In this document: positions 12,339 to 27,710 of the stretch, piece by piece
Layout of the letters: each line of letters starts with the position of its first letter
Position numbering within the stretch: the stretch's first letter is position 1
Source: Unio delphinus
Taxonomy: Eukaryota; Mollusca; Bivalvia; Unionida; Unionidae
NCBI GenBank assembly: GCA_029339505.1
Contig: JAQISU010000233.1
Span: 6,061,501-6,125,500 of the forward strand
Reading direction: 5' to 3'
Length of the DNA: 64,000 nucleotides
The notes under the pieces: model-generated
Seen by the model: only the letters and a program-made list of their open reading frames with translations
What the model was told of the DNA's origin: nothing
The model's database searches: none
Program-made: the position numbers and the translations under genes

Positions 12339-13385
12339 CATTACATTTGCCACCATGGCGACCTAAATGGGTATTTGCTGAAAACCTTCTTGTTTATTCA
12401 AATGTGTAATTTACTAGCCTCCAGCTATAAATACTGCACACGCAGTCACAAAACCAATGTATACAACTATATTTTAGTAGTGACTATGGAACGATAGGGA
12501 CACTCATGCGGCTCCGACATGCATTCACCGAAAGTAAACCATAGCATCATGGAAACTCACTAACACTAAATTCTGTAACGTTGGTTCCAATGTAATTGGC
12601 TAATTATTTTGGCTTAAGAATATTTCCACAGGACCTAGTTCCAATAATCAAACATGTAATCACAAAAATCTAAGAATTCCTTACAACGTTGAGCTATAAC
12701 CAAATGTGCATTCTCATAATTTATTACAATATATAATTGCTAAAAACTATTCGTCCTTTCTTTTTACGAGCAATTTCATCAGATTTTAGAAAAGAGAGAA
12801 GGTAGGAGATATAAGATGCAGGCAACATTATAATAAAATTTGGGACAATTCGTTTGTCATTGACAGTGTCTTCAGCTAGTATGCCGCTAGTTGTTTATAT
12901 TTGAAGTCTTGTTTTGTTTATATTTTGGGAAGCTATCATCATTCTATCGTCGTTGTTGATTTATGTAAGACGTTCATAAAAATCCCTGTGCTAAAAATAT
13001 TTTCCGTTGAAAAAAAATGTAAATTAAAATTCTTGTTCGTTTGTAGTTGCCCTTTACGGCAAATCAGCGTAATAGCGTTAATATTGTGACAATTAAAGGT
13101 GAGTGTTTGGTATATGTATAAATAATTGCACACAGCTCGCTGGACGATGAAGATAATGCTTTCAAAATTAATGTAAACGTGACGTATAAGAAGATAAAAT
13201 GTAAAACGTTCAAGAATGTCTAAATTGTCTTTATGATATAAAACGTAAATTCGCATCTGTAAAATCCTAAAATAATACTAACATTTGCTGTATAAACAGC
13301 AATCCAACATATGTTCACGATATTTCTGGTGATACGCCCTTATGGTGTTTCATCAAGCAGTTATCGTCAAAATAGATCTGTCTCT
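12339..13385. other. No supported gene
   Basis: AT-rich sequence with overlapping short frames on both strands around 12.9-13.25 kb; nothing recognised. Confidence 0.4.
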
Positions 13386-13630
13386 CATCCCGAAAAACGG
13401 CACACTCAAATCAGAATATGGTGCCAGATCGATGGGTCAAAATGTATATCTTGCAGACTGGAATCGTCATACTCGATCAGAATATGGTCCCCTCTCAGTC
13501 GGTCAAAATGTATCCGTCTCGCATTCTGGAAATCGTCACACTCGAATAGAATATCGTCCCCGATCAGTGGGTCAAAATGTATGTATTGCAGACTGGAAAT
13601 CGTCACACTCGATAAGACTATAGTTCTCCT
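13386..13630. repeat. Minisatellite, 66-69-bp unit
   Basis: About 3.5 copies of a unit containing GGTCAAAATGTAT, TCGTCACACTCGA and AGAATATCGTCCC. Because unit lengths (66 and 69 bp) are multiples of three, frames are open across the array in two plus frames (13311-13634, 13342-13623) and one minus frame (13406-13669). The three mutually overlapping frames argue against any being a gene. Confidence 0.85.
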
Positions 13631-15499
13631 GTAAGTGGATACCGGATACACGCTCCATTCGAGGTGCATCCTTAAGGACCTATGTATTGGTCAGCCGTAT
13701 ATATCGAATACGCGACTGGCAACATTATGTCTTCGTTTTGTCCGATAATAGGGACACCCCTCTCCAAAAGCGAGTGTTTGAATTTTTTAATTTTCCTTGT
13801 AGAGATTAATCCAAAACATGTCAAAAATGCTGATTTATACATTATTTGAAGTCATGTTACGAGTTTATTCTCTTAAAATAAATAAAATAAAAGATTGAAA
13901 CTCAAAGAGCTTGCAAGATTTATCAAATAATTTATTTCCTTAGATAAAAAAAAGTTAAACTGTGAATAAAGAACCAATGGTATTGCAAATTAAATCACAT
14001 AATAATACAAGAATTACTGACACCAGTGTGAATAATATAAAATCCTAACTAAAATGCAGTAAAGTCCAGGACAAATTCCCAAACTGAAGTCGATGACGTG
14101 TCTATGGTATTTATTGATGTGATGATGTGTCAAGTCTTTTGTTGAGTCACATAAATATAATTCCAGGTTTTAATTCCATAAAAAATCCAGTGAATGTGTC
14201 TAAAACTTTTTTAGCTATGCATTTGTTATTGACATAAAATTAAATAAATTAGAAAAGTCAATCGATCGGGTCAAGCAGAACTGAACTCAGTTTTGGACAA
14301 GGTCAAGTCATGCATACAATGATACGTTACAATAGCATGTAATGAAATAAAATTATATAAAACCAAGCAAACAAATCTATACATAACTGTCAGTATAAAA
14401 TGCGGAAACCGTGGGACTGCAATAAACAGTTAGGCGTTTTAGCTGTGATTTCATTACCCTTACCCATCACGCAAATGTGACTAGGCAACCAACATTACAT
14501 AATACTTGTGCCATATTATATGCAAACACCATGCTTCAGTAACACCCGATATATTAATGGGTTGTTAGATTTAGTATTCTGTAAGGTTATTAATGTGGAA
14601 AGGAAATTAGATAAAAACGATGAAATTGTTATTGTTTCTTAAAAGACGTTTGAACATATTTAAAATCTCTGAGCCTGACTTTCATTTTTCTCGTAAATAA
14701 TTGAGGCATTATCCGGTAAATGTCGCGAGAAGGTGCAATTGGTACCTCCAACCATCAAATCGTGTGTATACAGAAACGAATGGCTTCGCAAAAGTTAAAT
14801 TATATTTTGCAAGTCTTTTTTTTATAACATTGGTAGTAGTTTGGGAATACGTAATTTTGAAATATGTCGATGTTGTGTTTGCTCTTTCTACGTAGGAACG
14901 AAATCTTTCGCCAAACAGTTGAATGAAGGCTTGCTTCTAAACGTACACATTATGGTAATTAAGGTTAAATACTTCTCTACCTGACCTCAGGTCACAATTA
15001 GCAGTTTATATGGTAATTGGGCTTTAACATTACACCATATGCAGGGTTAGCTAAAGTAGAAAAAAATTTTGATTAGCACGCTTTGGTTATTTTACTTGGT
15101 GTTATAAACAAGGAGAATAACTTGTATCAATTTTATTCATTCAAAACTTTTCACGCATCGCACTTAGAATCATGGAATCCTTTAACCCTAATGTTCATTT
15201 GCATGTGAAAGACACGGCCATATTTCATGGCCGCTTGATGGTATTCAGTTTTCTTTCTCTGTAAATTTTTCAACGAAATTGCCCTTCCAATTAAAGCATA
15301 TTTGGTGTGATATCTGCAACAGATTTGCGTCAGCTACCGTAACGATCTAGATCTTTCTAATTCAAGTTAAAAATGGGATCCAAGATCTAAATGTTTCAGA
15401 CATTTCTAAACCTAAATCAGTTTCCATGTGTTTGGACCATAATAATTAAGCCTTTATTTACCAATACCAGTTTCTAAAATGGATATAATATATAGGCTT
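13631..15499. other. No supported gene
   Basis: AT-rich DNA. One 13-nt palindrome TGACCTCAGGTCA at 14982-14994 resembles an everted nuclear-receptor half-site pair; no promoter or gene lies near it. Confidence 0.4.
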
Positions 15500-15640
15500 T
15501 AACATGGACACAATGTCTAAACATTAACATGGACACAATGTATGGTCATAAACATGGATACAGTGTATAGGCATTGCATAGACACAATGCTTAGGCATCA
15601 AAATGTATACAATGTATAGACATAACAATCTATACAATAT
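15500..15640. repeat. Degenerate minisatellite, about 28-30-bp unit
   Basis: Five imperfect copies of a unit like AACATGGACACAATGTATAG; the last copies have diverged to AATGTATACAATGTATAGAC. Confidence 0.75.
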
Positions 15641-16818
15641 AACAAAGGTGAATAGAATGGGTTGCATTGTTTTTAAATAGTTGCATTTTAATGAAACTAT
15701 TATAATCTTTTAGTGCAAGTAACCTGTCTTGAACTGATGGAATAGCACGTATTTACTTTATAATTTTAGCGAAAAAGCCGAGAGGATAAACTCAATAGGC
15801 ATCTTCATTTCTGTTTTGACAATAATATTGCTTTCTATTGTAAACAAGCAGCATTCCCCAGAAGAAAGGCCTGAGAAAACTATGAATGCTTTTCTAAGGG
15901 CCGACAAATACGAAAACCAACTGATTGGCTTAATTAGTGTGGATATATCTACTGCGCGTGTTTATGCTAAACATACAGCGGTTCCATGGTATTTCTGTTA
16001 AAGAGATAAACATACATTGGCCAAAACCTTTGAACCTAAATGAGGTGAAGCGCGTGCGTGAAGTGCGCCAGGTCCATCTGTGTTCTAGTGATAACGAGTT
16101 TCATTACATGGAAAGTAGAAGAGTGTGTTACGTTCGTCTCTAAGACAAAGATAAAAGCCACCAAATCGTCCTTGGAAATGATGTTAATGATATACTGTTA
16201 TTCGTATTTCGTTTTCATTTTTTAGTTATCATGCAGTAATGTGCTATGTGTGGTGAAGCTTTCCCATGCGCAAAGTAATTAACGTGTAGGACAAAATAAA
16301 TTACCATTAATATCAAAGTATTTAATGTAACTACACTGCACTGCACCTAATATATCCCGAGTTACCAATAACAGTACTTGTACCGTTCTTCAGTAACTGT
16401 AATTATTATGTATGCAATAAATGGAAGACTTGATATGAGCATCGGTCTATGAGAGGGAATTTAGTCATTTTCTAAACGAACTGTTTCTTGTCCAATATTA
16501 ATCATGAACCATTAAAATTCTATATTAATATTTAATATAAAAATGAAGACATTAAATAAGTATTTACTTGCCTTGATCACGGAATTACTTTTTATTGTGT
16601 GGATTTTATGATCATTAAATGTTATTACATCAACGGTACAACAGCATATCCAAAACAAGCTTATATGCCGGTAAGCTATAAACTTAGTTATGTTGTTTGA
16701 TTAATATTGATAAATACTCTTGCAAACATTTGAAGGTGTCTTTAGCCAAATTAACGTGTGTGTGTGAAAACATCAAATGAATTGTAATCTGATAAAACTC
16801 AAAGTGATTTTGTTTGAT

Positions 16819-16907
<89 letters not shown>

Positions 16908-17234
16908 ATTGATACCACTCAAATTCTAAATGGTTTCCCAAAGTTTTGCACTAAAGAAACTGACGATGACAAACTAAGTGTTGACATCTTAGTTCTGTAA
17001 TAGTTCTTTTCAAATGAGAGGAAGATAAGAATGCTTCTAATTATTTATTTATCGAAACATAGACCAATATAATGATGTACTCTTCAGCCAAAGTTATAAG
17101 AATAACGAAAGCAATAGACAAAAAGAGGTCTGTTATTTGCAAATCCATGAAATGGGTATATTTGCACATGCGTACATTCAGTGATACTAAAGTTGACATA
17201 TTGTTTTAGGAATCTTTGTATTTTATAGTACTTG
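15641..17234. other. No supported gene; contains an (AT)n run
   Basis: Apart from the (AT)n array at 16822-16904, I see no coding or repeat signal. Confidence 0.4.
16822..16904. repeat. (AT)n microsatellite
   Basis: 83 bp of uninterrupted AT repeats. Confidence 0.95.
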
Positions 17235-18918
17235 TAATAATTCAATGATATTCCCTTCATATTAATTATTCAATGATAATCCTTTCACATTATTAATTCA
17301 ATGATATTCCCTCACAGTATTAATTTAATGATATTCCCTCACAGTATTAATTTAATGATATTCCCTCACAGTATTAATTCAATCATATTCCCTCACAGTA
17401 TTAATTTAATGATATTCCCTCACATTATTAATTTAATGATATTCCCTCACAGTATTAATTTAATGATATTCCCTCACAGTATTAATTCAATCATATTCCC
17501 TCACAGTATTAATTCAATCATATTCCCTTCTAAGTATTAATTCAATGATATTCCCTTCGCATTGTTAATTCAATGATATTCCCTTTGCAGTATAAATTCA
17601 TTGATATTCCCTTCACATTATTAAATCAATCATATTCCCTCACAGTATTAATTTAATGATATTCCCTCAGAGTATTAATTTAATGATATTCCCTTCCCAG
17701 TATTAATTCAATGATATTCCCTCACAATATTAAACATATTCCCTCACAGTATTAATTTAATGATATTCCCTTCGCAGTATAAAGTCATTGATATTCCTTT
17801 CACATTATTAGTTCAATGATATTCCCTCACAGTAATAATTTAATCATATTCCCTTCCCAGTATTAATTCAATGATATTCCCTTCACATTATTAATTCAAT
17901 GATATTCCCTTCGCAGTATAAATTCAATGATATTCCCGTCGAATTATTAATTCAATGATATTCCCTTCACATTATTAATTCAATGATATTCCCTTTGCAG
18001 TATAAATTCATTGATATTCCCGTCGAATTATTAATTCAATGATATTCCCTTCACATTATTAATTCAATGATATTCCCTTTGCAGTATAAATTCATTGATA
18101 TTCCCGTCGAATTATTAATTCATTGATATTCCCTTCACATTATTAATTCAATGATATTCCCTTCGCAGTATAAATTAAATGTTATTCCCCTCACATTAAT
18201 TCAATGATATTCCCTCACAGTATTAATTTAATGATATTCCCTTCCCAGTATTAATTCAATAATATTCCCTCACAGTATTAATTTAATGATATTCCCTCAC
18301 AGTATTAATTTAATGATATTCCCTTCCCAGTATTAATTCAATGATATTCCCTCACAGTATTAATTTACTGATATTCCCTCACAGTATTAATTTAATGATA
18401 TTCCCTTCCCAGTATTAATTCAATGATATTCCCTCACAGTATTAAACATATTCCCTCACAGTATTAATTTAATGATATTCCCTTCGCAGTATAAATTCAT
18501 TGATATTCCCTTCACATTATTAGTTCAATGATATTCCCTCACAGTATTAATTTAATCATATTCCCTTCCCAGTATTAATTCAATGATATTCCCTTCACAT
18601 TATTATTTTCAATGATATTCCTTTCGCAGTATAAATTCAATGATATTCCCTTCGAATTATTAATTCAATGATATTCCCTTCACATTATTAATTCAATGAT
18701 ATTCCCTTCGCAGTATAAATTAAATGTTATTCCCTTCCCAGTATTAATTCAATAATATTCCCTCACAGTATTAATTTAATGATATTCCCTCACAGTATTA
18801 ATTTAATGTTATTCCCTTCACAGTAATAAGTCAATGATATTCCCTCACAGTAATAAGTCAATGATATTCCCTTCACAGTAATAAGTCAATGATATTCCCT
18901 TCACAGTAATAAGTCAAG
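17235..18918. repeat. 27/28-bp satellite array with higher-order structure
   Basis: About 60 head-to-tail copies of a unit such as ATTAATTTAATGATATTCCC plus TCACAGT (27 bp), with 28-bp variants ending TTCACATT, TTCGCAGT or GTCGAATT. Between 17935 and 18186 three variants form an 84-bp trimer repeated three times. A longer block containing the same shortened unit (TTAAACATATTCCC) occurs at 17731 and again at 18443, 712 bp apart. The frame at 17301-17540 comes from the 27-bp period. Confidence 0.95.
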
Positions 18919-19830
18919 CCTAATGCAAGTTTCTCGGGAGTTGCCTGCTATATGTTAGTACCAGTCATTGATAATCAACGTCTGAAAGGTTCCAACAAAT
19001 TTCACGTTCGTCAGTTTTGTTACTGAATTCGCGTTATTGTTTGTGCTGGCAGTTATAATCATAGAAAGGATCAGCGCTGATTCTCTGTATAATGAAGGAG
19101 ATGTCCTACCGGTTCATACTCGATTTAAATCGTATCAAATTGAGAATCTTTATATGAAAAACTTAGTTTAACGAAAATCATGTCTCTTCAAAAGTCATCT
19201 TTTTATAATTAGTATTTATATAGAAAATTCTTATATAAAATGTAACGATTCCATCTTAGTAAGAGGGCTGGTTAATTGGATTTAGCTACGTTGTCTAGGG
19301 AATGACCTCCTTCCATATTAGACCTGGTGTGAGTGAAAAGATAGAATATCAACAGAGAAATCAGCAGGATTATTGGGAAGAAATAATGCAATACGATAAC
19401 CCCTTAGACACGAAAAAAAAATTTAATCAAACAAACTAATAGTCATAATTTCAATTAAATTTAAATTATATCAACCGGATTTAATAGCAGTGTCTCATTT
19501 GGATATATTCAGTCATAACGAGTGGTGAAATGAGCTCAATGTTGACGACTGATTCCATCACCTTCCACTTGACTGTGTTCCAATCTTTCCTATTTCCTCG
19601 AGTCTTCCAAATGCCTCGTCCATCATGGACTTCCTAGATTTTAATCTCAACACCCTTTTGGACAAATTTTTCTGACGCTCGAGTCTCCCTCTCTCTCAGA
19701 AAATGGTTTCATTAAATGCCAAAATTATCCATAATGCGCTAAATGTACCACTTCCGAGATGTACATTGAATTCCTTCACTTTTACGTTATTCAGAACACA
19801 CAAGCTATTCACACATTGCGTAAATCCTAC
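18919..19830. other. No supported gene
   Basis: Nothing recognised. The 19.54-19.75 kb segment is less AT-rich but has no long frame. Confidence 0.4.

Positions 19831-19901
<71 letters not shown>
19831..19901. repeat. (ATA)n tract, 3' tail of the adjacent LINE
   Basis: 71 bp of a pure ATA/TAA trinucleotide repeat directly abutting the 3' end of the minus-strand LINE (read on minus as TTATTATTA). The same arrangement recurs at 34053-34103, so the tract belongs to the LINE tail. Confidence 0.9.
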
Positions 19902-19904
<3 letters not shown>

Positions 19905-21243
19905 GACTTTGTATAGCGCCTAATCTTTAGAAGCTCTAAGCGCTTTACACCATCAATAATGATATGACTACACTACAGAACAACAAATGACAAAAACAAT
20001 GAAATTGGAAAACATAAAAACATGCTGAAAACATATAAGATACAAAACATGATTAGGTCGCTAAGTTTGTCCCTGCAGTCGAAACAGGTGAGTCTTAAGA
20101 GCACTCTTAAAAGGAACCACTGTGTGTTTGTGTCTACTTTCAATGGGCAATTCGTTCCACGTCGCCGGGCCCTGGTTTGCAAACGAACGTTGTCCATATG
20201 ACTTTGTTTTCACCTTGGGAACAATGAGTATACGATTATCAGAAGAAGAGGGTAAGCATCTAGCTGGTGTTTACACATGGGTGAGGCTGAATAGGTATGT
20301 TGGACTGAAGTCTGTCATTGAAACATAGCACAGAGAACAAATTTTGTGTTTGATTCTGTATCGAATTGATAGCCAATGTAGGGTACAGAGCAGTGGTGTG
20401 TGCTCTGATCGAGGTACTCTAAAGATGATCCGTGCAGCTGTGTTTTGAACTTTTTGAAGTTTCTGGAGTAAATATTGTGACGAACCAGACAGAATTTAGT
20501 TACAATAGTCCAGTCTTGAAAGTACTAATGAACACATAAGTGTTTTAGTGGCATCAACTGAAAGATATTTACGAATGGAACTGATGCGTCTCAATTCAAG
20601 ATATGCAGCCCTGCATATGTTCATGACATGTTGGTGCAATGTGAGAATACTGTCTAGAGTAACACCTAGGTTCCGTACTGACTGAGTGAATTTAATGTTA
20701 GTGTTGCTGATATTTATTGTCTGAGATAAAGGATGTGAATGAGAAAGTCTTTGTGTTTTGATCAGAATAGCCTCAGTATTATCATCATTCATCTGCAGCT
20801 TGTTGCATGTCATCCATGATTTCACATCAGACATGCACGTCTCTACTCCATGGATGGTAGCATCAACTTCAGTTGGGTGGTTAGACATGTATATTTGGGT
20901 GTCATCAGCATACAATTGATGCGACACTGGGTGATGATCTATGACACTTGAGAACGGCTGAGTATACAGAATGAAGAGAACAGGTCCAAGAACAGATCCC
21001 TGTAGAACACCACAACATACGTCAACTGTGCGGGAGTGTATTCCATTTGCAGATATAATTTGTGTCCTGTTAACTAAGTAGGACTTGAACCATTGTAAGG
21101 CTATATTCTGAATGCCAAATACATGCTGGAGACGGTTAAGTAATATATCATGGTCTATTGTGTCAAATGCTGCATACAAATCCAGGAGAGTGAGGACTGT
21201 AATCTTTCCACTATCCAAAGCAGAGAGAATGTCACTAAATACT
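19902..21243 (-). mobile_element. 5'-truncated non-LTR retrotransposon (L2/CR1-like LINE)
   Basis: The element holds the 3' two thirds of a LINE reverse transcriptase gene, a short 3' UTR and a TTA-repeat tail (19831-19901). Near its 3' end the minus strand reads GTGTAAAGCGCTTAGAGC and GGCGCTATACAAA before the TTA repeats. This is the style of tail known from L2/CR1-group LINEs, where the tail is recognised by the element's own reverse transcriptase. The 5' end stops abruptly near 21243 inside the RT domain, a typical incomplete target-primed insertion. A second copy of its last roughly 490 bp sits at 34104-34590. Confidence 0.88.
20056..21243 (-). pseudogene. LINE ORF2 reverse transcriptase remnant
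   Basis: The minus-strand frame from about 21243 encodes the RT palm. Motif A reads LLDLYAAFDTIDHDIL, motif B region GVLQGSVLGPVLF, and catalytic motif C QLYADDTQIY with both aspartates present. The N-terminal endonuclease is absent through 5' truncation. A stop (TAA at 20496-20498) interrupts a conserved stretch right after LSRLDYCN; translation continues in frame beyond it with LSGSSQYLLQKLQKVQNTAA. Farther on, the conserved LINE C-terminus (KSYGQRSFANQGPATWNELP) lies in another frame, so there is at least one nonsense mutation and one frameshift. It is not functional. The clade is inferred from motif wording and tail; a phylogeny would be needed to separate L2, CR1 and Crack. Confidence 0.88.
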
Positions 21244-22580
<1,337 letters not shown>

Positions 22581-22710
22581 CTTCCTGTATTGTCAATGTA
22601 TTTCTTCTGCATATATGTTTATCAAGAAATGCAAATTCGAATGCGCTTGATGACGGCCTAATATTTCTTTATCTTCATTGCAAATTGATTAATTCTGATA
22701 TATAATTTTG

Positions 22711-22711
<1 letters not shown>

Positions 22712-22762
<51 letters not shown>
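22712..22762. repeat. (TG)n microsatellite
   Basis: 51 bp of TG repeats. The long frames crossing it on both strands (22715-23206 plus, 22689-23012 minus) start inside the repeat and are poor gene candidates. Confidence 0.95.
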
Positions 22763-22764
<2 letters not shown>

Positions 22765-24531
22765 AAGCTACCAATGCTTTTGCCTTGGTTTACGTTCCTT
22801 TTTATATAACACACTCTACTTAAAACTGATTCCACCTGAAAATGTAGAAACAAGCAAAACATTCGTAAACATGATTTTAGCACCAAATATTCATAGTTTT
22901 CGTCTGAAATTGATATGTAGAAAGAGAGGGCGTCCTCGGAAACATTGCATGGAAAACAGCGATAATGACGACACAGTTTATCTGCGATCCTTGTCAATAG
23001 TTTCAAGCTCAACCAAGAGTGTTTTTGCGCTCTTTATGACATCTAATCTCTCAACTGCATCACCTAAGAAACCGGAGACACTCCTAAAGATATCACTTGG
23101 TATTTTAAGCTCACAGCTTACATATAAATATCAGATTTGGACACATCTTTCATCCATTGCGTTTCACTCAGATCTGATATATCTGTGTACTAGTATTTTA
23201 TCATGAAGCAGCTAAATATAAAAATTCCAAACAGGACATAATACATTCCTAAATGGTTGGTGGTGGATGTAAAATATATTTATATACATGTACTTGATTT
23301 ACAGCTATATATCGGACATGTCTGTATGGAATTATGCAATAGTTAATATGAACGTTTTTCAATCTATTAATTTTAAACATTATCCTTCGCTCCGTCTTTG
23401 ATAACGTTTGTATAATACGTTTGATTTATTTGTTGCAAAGTATTGATCAATGCATAAAACATAAATATTTCGTTTTCGGACATAATAGTTTAATTTAGTG
23501 TTACATTCATTTACTCTTTTGCGAGGATGCAGTGATGATCTCCCCTCTTAACAGCCTGTTTATATTATCGATGTATTTCGTCATCATTCAATCGAAAGAA
23601 AATACTTTCATGCCCAGTCTGGGAACATACATTCCAGATATGAAGTAATACAGATGGGTCTTCTATTTGTAACCATAACATAATGACTGTTCCTTATGTC
23701 CTTACTGTGAATACAATATGCTTTCTTTGGATATATGTGAATGTCAAATTTTGCACGTCTATAAGGTTGACGATGTGAAACACAGAAAAAAAAATGATTG
23801 TCAGTTATAGAATTCTCTGAGTTTTAGAAAGCATAAGCATATACAAAAAATTCTAATGAATAATATTTTGTTGGGGAGATATTGACTGCTGGTAGTTAGC
23901 CATATAGTATTGTTATTGATATTTTTATATTGGTGCACTAACAATAATTGTGATCTCGATTATTACAGAATATATTAACGAATGTAATGGATCAGTTTAA
24001 GACGTAACGACTGTCACTCTTCACGAATGATTGCTGGTCTAACACTTTCTTAATGAAAGATACAATTTGAATAGATAACCACATATCTTGGAGGATATAT
24101 TGAACATTTTGCACAGTCTGAATAAAAGAGCTAATGACTGTATAACCACCAAGCGTTATGATGGTTAATCCAAATATTGATACTTATCAGTATGAATTTG
24201 TGACAGAAAAAAGAGCCGTGGTTGATCAACTTATAGCGTGCCGAACTCACGCATGGCAGAATGTTGATTCCAGTCTTAGAATCGGACCGGCAGGGGTCAG
24301 CAAATATGGTACGTTGGTGAGCAAGGAAGTTTACTCCAATTTCATCGGTACTAGATAACCTAGATGTGTTGCTGTACCGTAAAGAACAAACCAAACCTTG
24401 TGGCAGAAATAGAAGTTGCTTAAGTATTGTATACTCTTATACACCGAGATCCTGACTTTATAACATTTGGGATAGCAACACGCACAAAAATACATTAAAG
24501 TGACTCCTGCGTCTAACGCTATCATGACTAT
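22763..24531. other. No supported gene
   Basis: The plus frame running to 23206 includes CRKRGRPRKHC, which looks like an AT-hook (GRP core flanked by basic residues), but the frame begins in the TG repeat and has no other support. The rest is unexplained AT-rich DNA. Confidence 0.35.
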
Positions 24532-24543
24532 TATATATATACA

Positions 24544-24611
<68 letters not shown>
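24532..24611. repeat. (TA)n microsatellite, slightly interrupted
   Basis: About 80 bp of TA repeats with ACATATATGT near the left end. Confidence 0.93.
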
Positions 24612-24614
<3 letters not shown>

Positions 24615-25449
24615 TTCATTTCTAATGGATAAACAGTTTGATGTTTAACTTATTCCATATATTCTCAGGTATTCCTTAAGGAATAAAGTGGTAACGGTAT
24701 GGAAGCGTTTATTAGTTAAACGCCATCAGTTCCTTTGCATGAAAAGTCTGACATTCCCTTACTTATTAACAACATAGTACAAGACTGACATGTTCCCACT
24801 TTTTAACAATAAAGTATAAGTCTCAAGTTCTCTGAATTGAAAATCAAAGGAAACTTAGAGGCTTTACAATTTAATGGATTTGATAGCTATAACTTCCGTT
24901 CACTAGTTGTATCATGAGAGTTTTCATACAGATTCCTAATTATACATAGGGTTCGTGTTGATTCTTAACGTTTGTTACGTAGATAATCTGATGCTCAACA
25001 CCTCGCATATAAGCAACGCATTTTATCAAGAACGATTAAGTTTTCATGAGTATATACCTATTAAATTTTCTTTTCTTCTTGCGCAATCTTGCATTGTGAT
25101 GCATGCTGGAGAATCTAATACGAGGGATTTAAACGTTTTGTCAGTATTTTAACACGTATTGTATGACACATATTGACTGAAAAGCTACATATGTTGATCA
25201 GTGGATATACCTGGCTTCTGACATGCCCTTTAGATCTTGCAAGCGAAATAATGTTCAATCTTTATTATTTTCAGCACGGACTGAATCACATATATCAAAA
25301 TGAACTATTAAGCATAGCAAAAGAAATAATCTTGTAAGAGGGAAGAAAATTACGCATAATGAAAATTATGTATCGAATTTTTTAAAATTATACAATAGTC
25401 GTCCATTTAAAACAAAAAGTAGCTGGAAAACGTTGACTACATTATATCC
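24612..25449. other. No supported gene
   Basis: Nothing recognised. Confidence 0.4.
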
Positions 25450-25660
25450 GAGGTCTTTACCAGAAGGTGAAAGACATACAAAGTGTGCTATTCTGATGTT
25501 CACGGTTAAACATTAAATATCTTAGATCTTTACCAAAACCTGAAAGACATTCAACACATGTTTTCCTCATGTTTACGATTGACATTATACTTGAGATCAT
25601 CACCAAAAGCCTAAAGACGCACAGCACGTGTTTTACTGATGTTTATGATGCCTAATAACT
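25450..25660. repeat. Three-copy tandem repeat, about 70-75-bp unit
   Basis: Degenerate units start near 25450, 25525 and 25595. Each has a TCTTTACCAAAAGC-like start, then TGAAAGACAT-like, CACGTGTTTT-like and TGATGTTTACGAT-like segments. Divergence shows it is old. Confidence 0.7.
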
Positions 25661-25836
25661 ATATCATATCATTCAGAAAACAGAAGCCGCTCCTATGTGT
25701 TTTACGACCTGGTATTTTAAGCTATTATATAAGTACATGATATCATCAGACTGTTCATTCTTTATATAACACTTTATTAAGACTAGGTTAAAATTCATCT
25801 TAGAAAATGAGAAACTATACTTCTGGAATTTATGGA

Positions 25837-25950
25837 ATGACTGAGGTTTGATGGCTGGAATCCAACATTATAACATTAGATGACTGAGGTTTGACGGCTG
25901 GAATCCAACATTATAACATTAGATGACTGAGGTTTGACGGCTGGAATTTA
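25837..25950. repeat. 43-bp tandem repeat, about 2.7 copies
   Basis: Units begin ATGACTGAGGTTTGACGGCT and end CATTATAACATTAG; the copies are almost identical, so this is a recent duplication. Confidence 0.9.
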
Positions 25951-26048
25951 TCGATTAAACTATCAAGGAATATGTTGTGACTTTTAGAATCCAGAGAAAA
26001 CTATTAAGGCCTGTGATGCTAAGTTTGTATGCAAATATTATAAGAAAA

Positions 26049-26180
26049 TGTGATTTTTCACTTCTAAATTCCAGAGAGAGGTATGAGTGAATGTGACTTG
26101 ACTTCTGTAATCTATGGATACCTATCAGCGAATGTGACTTGACTTCTACAGTCTAGGGATACCTATCAGTGATTGTGTTT
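26049..26180. repeat. About 40-bp tandem repeat, 2-3 copies
   Basis: Two similar units, GAATGTGACTTGACTTCT followed by GGATACCTATCAG, with a more diverged copy upstream. Confidence 0.75.
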
Positions 26181-26920
<740 letters not shown>

Positions 26921-27710
26921 AGACACTACGACACGTGAATTTCAGACTTCTATGTCATCTACTTGTCTACGTTAGAGATGAGAAAGAGAATTAATTACCT
27001 TTTGACATTTAAGCATGACATAATTTGCACATTCGTACAAAACAAATAGGAGTATAACAAATGACTTAAGCCGACAAATCGAATTAAATTGCTCTATCTT
27101 GTCTAGAGGTCAGGATGAACTAATGTATTGATATCGATATCAATATTAAGATTCATTGTGAAAAACATAATTGTTTTGAAAGGAGCAAACATGTAGTACC
27201 GCAAAAGAAATCTTGACATCAGAATAAAGCAAGATATAATGTAAATACGAGATATAAATCCACTTGAGACCTTGCTACCGTGCTAGTCACCCATTGTGGC
27301 TCTAACTGATCGAATGCAACAGCATGACCTTCCTTTAGCACCTGTGCACGAGATAACTTTCATCAATAGTATTGTGGCGCTCATGCATGATCTTTAAGAC
27401 CCTTATGGATTTCTAGGCTTTCATCTTAGGTTAGAATCATTGGATTCATACTGCTTCATCGTATATGAGGTTGGATGATTGGGATAAGAGACGATAATCT
27501 GCGAGCTTCGTACTGTGAGAATTTGATGCAAGTGCAGACTCAGGCTTTGCAATTTCAACATTCATTGCATTGGCTATAATCCCAAGCAATACACCCATGC
27601 CCGGTAATGTCACATTTTGTCTTGTAAACTTTTAAAATGTTATTTTAAATGAGTACGTAAGCGAAACCCCAACAATCAACCAAGATCCAACCAGTTAATC
27701 TTATCCATGT

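Noticed and set aside
22715..23206. 163-codon frame with poly Cys-Val start
   Set aside because: Starts in a TG repeat, overlaps a minus-strand frame, and shows only a chance-sized AT-hook-like motif.
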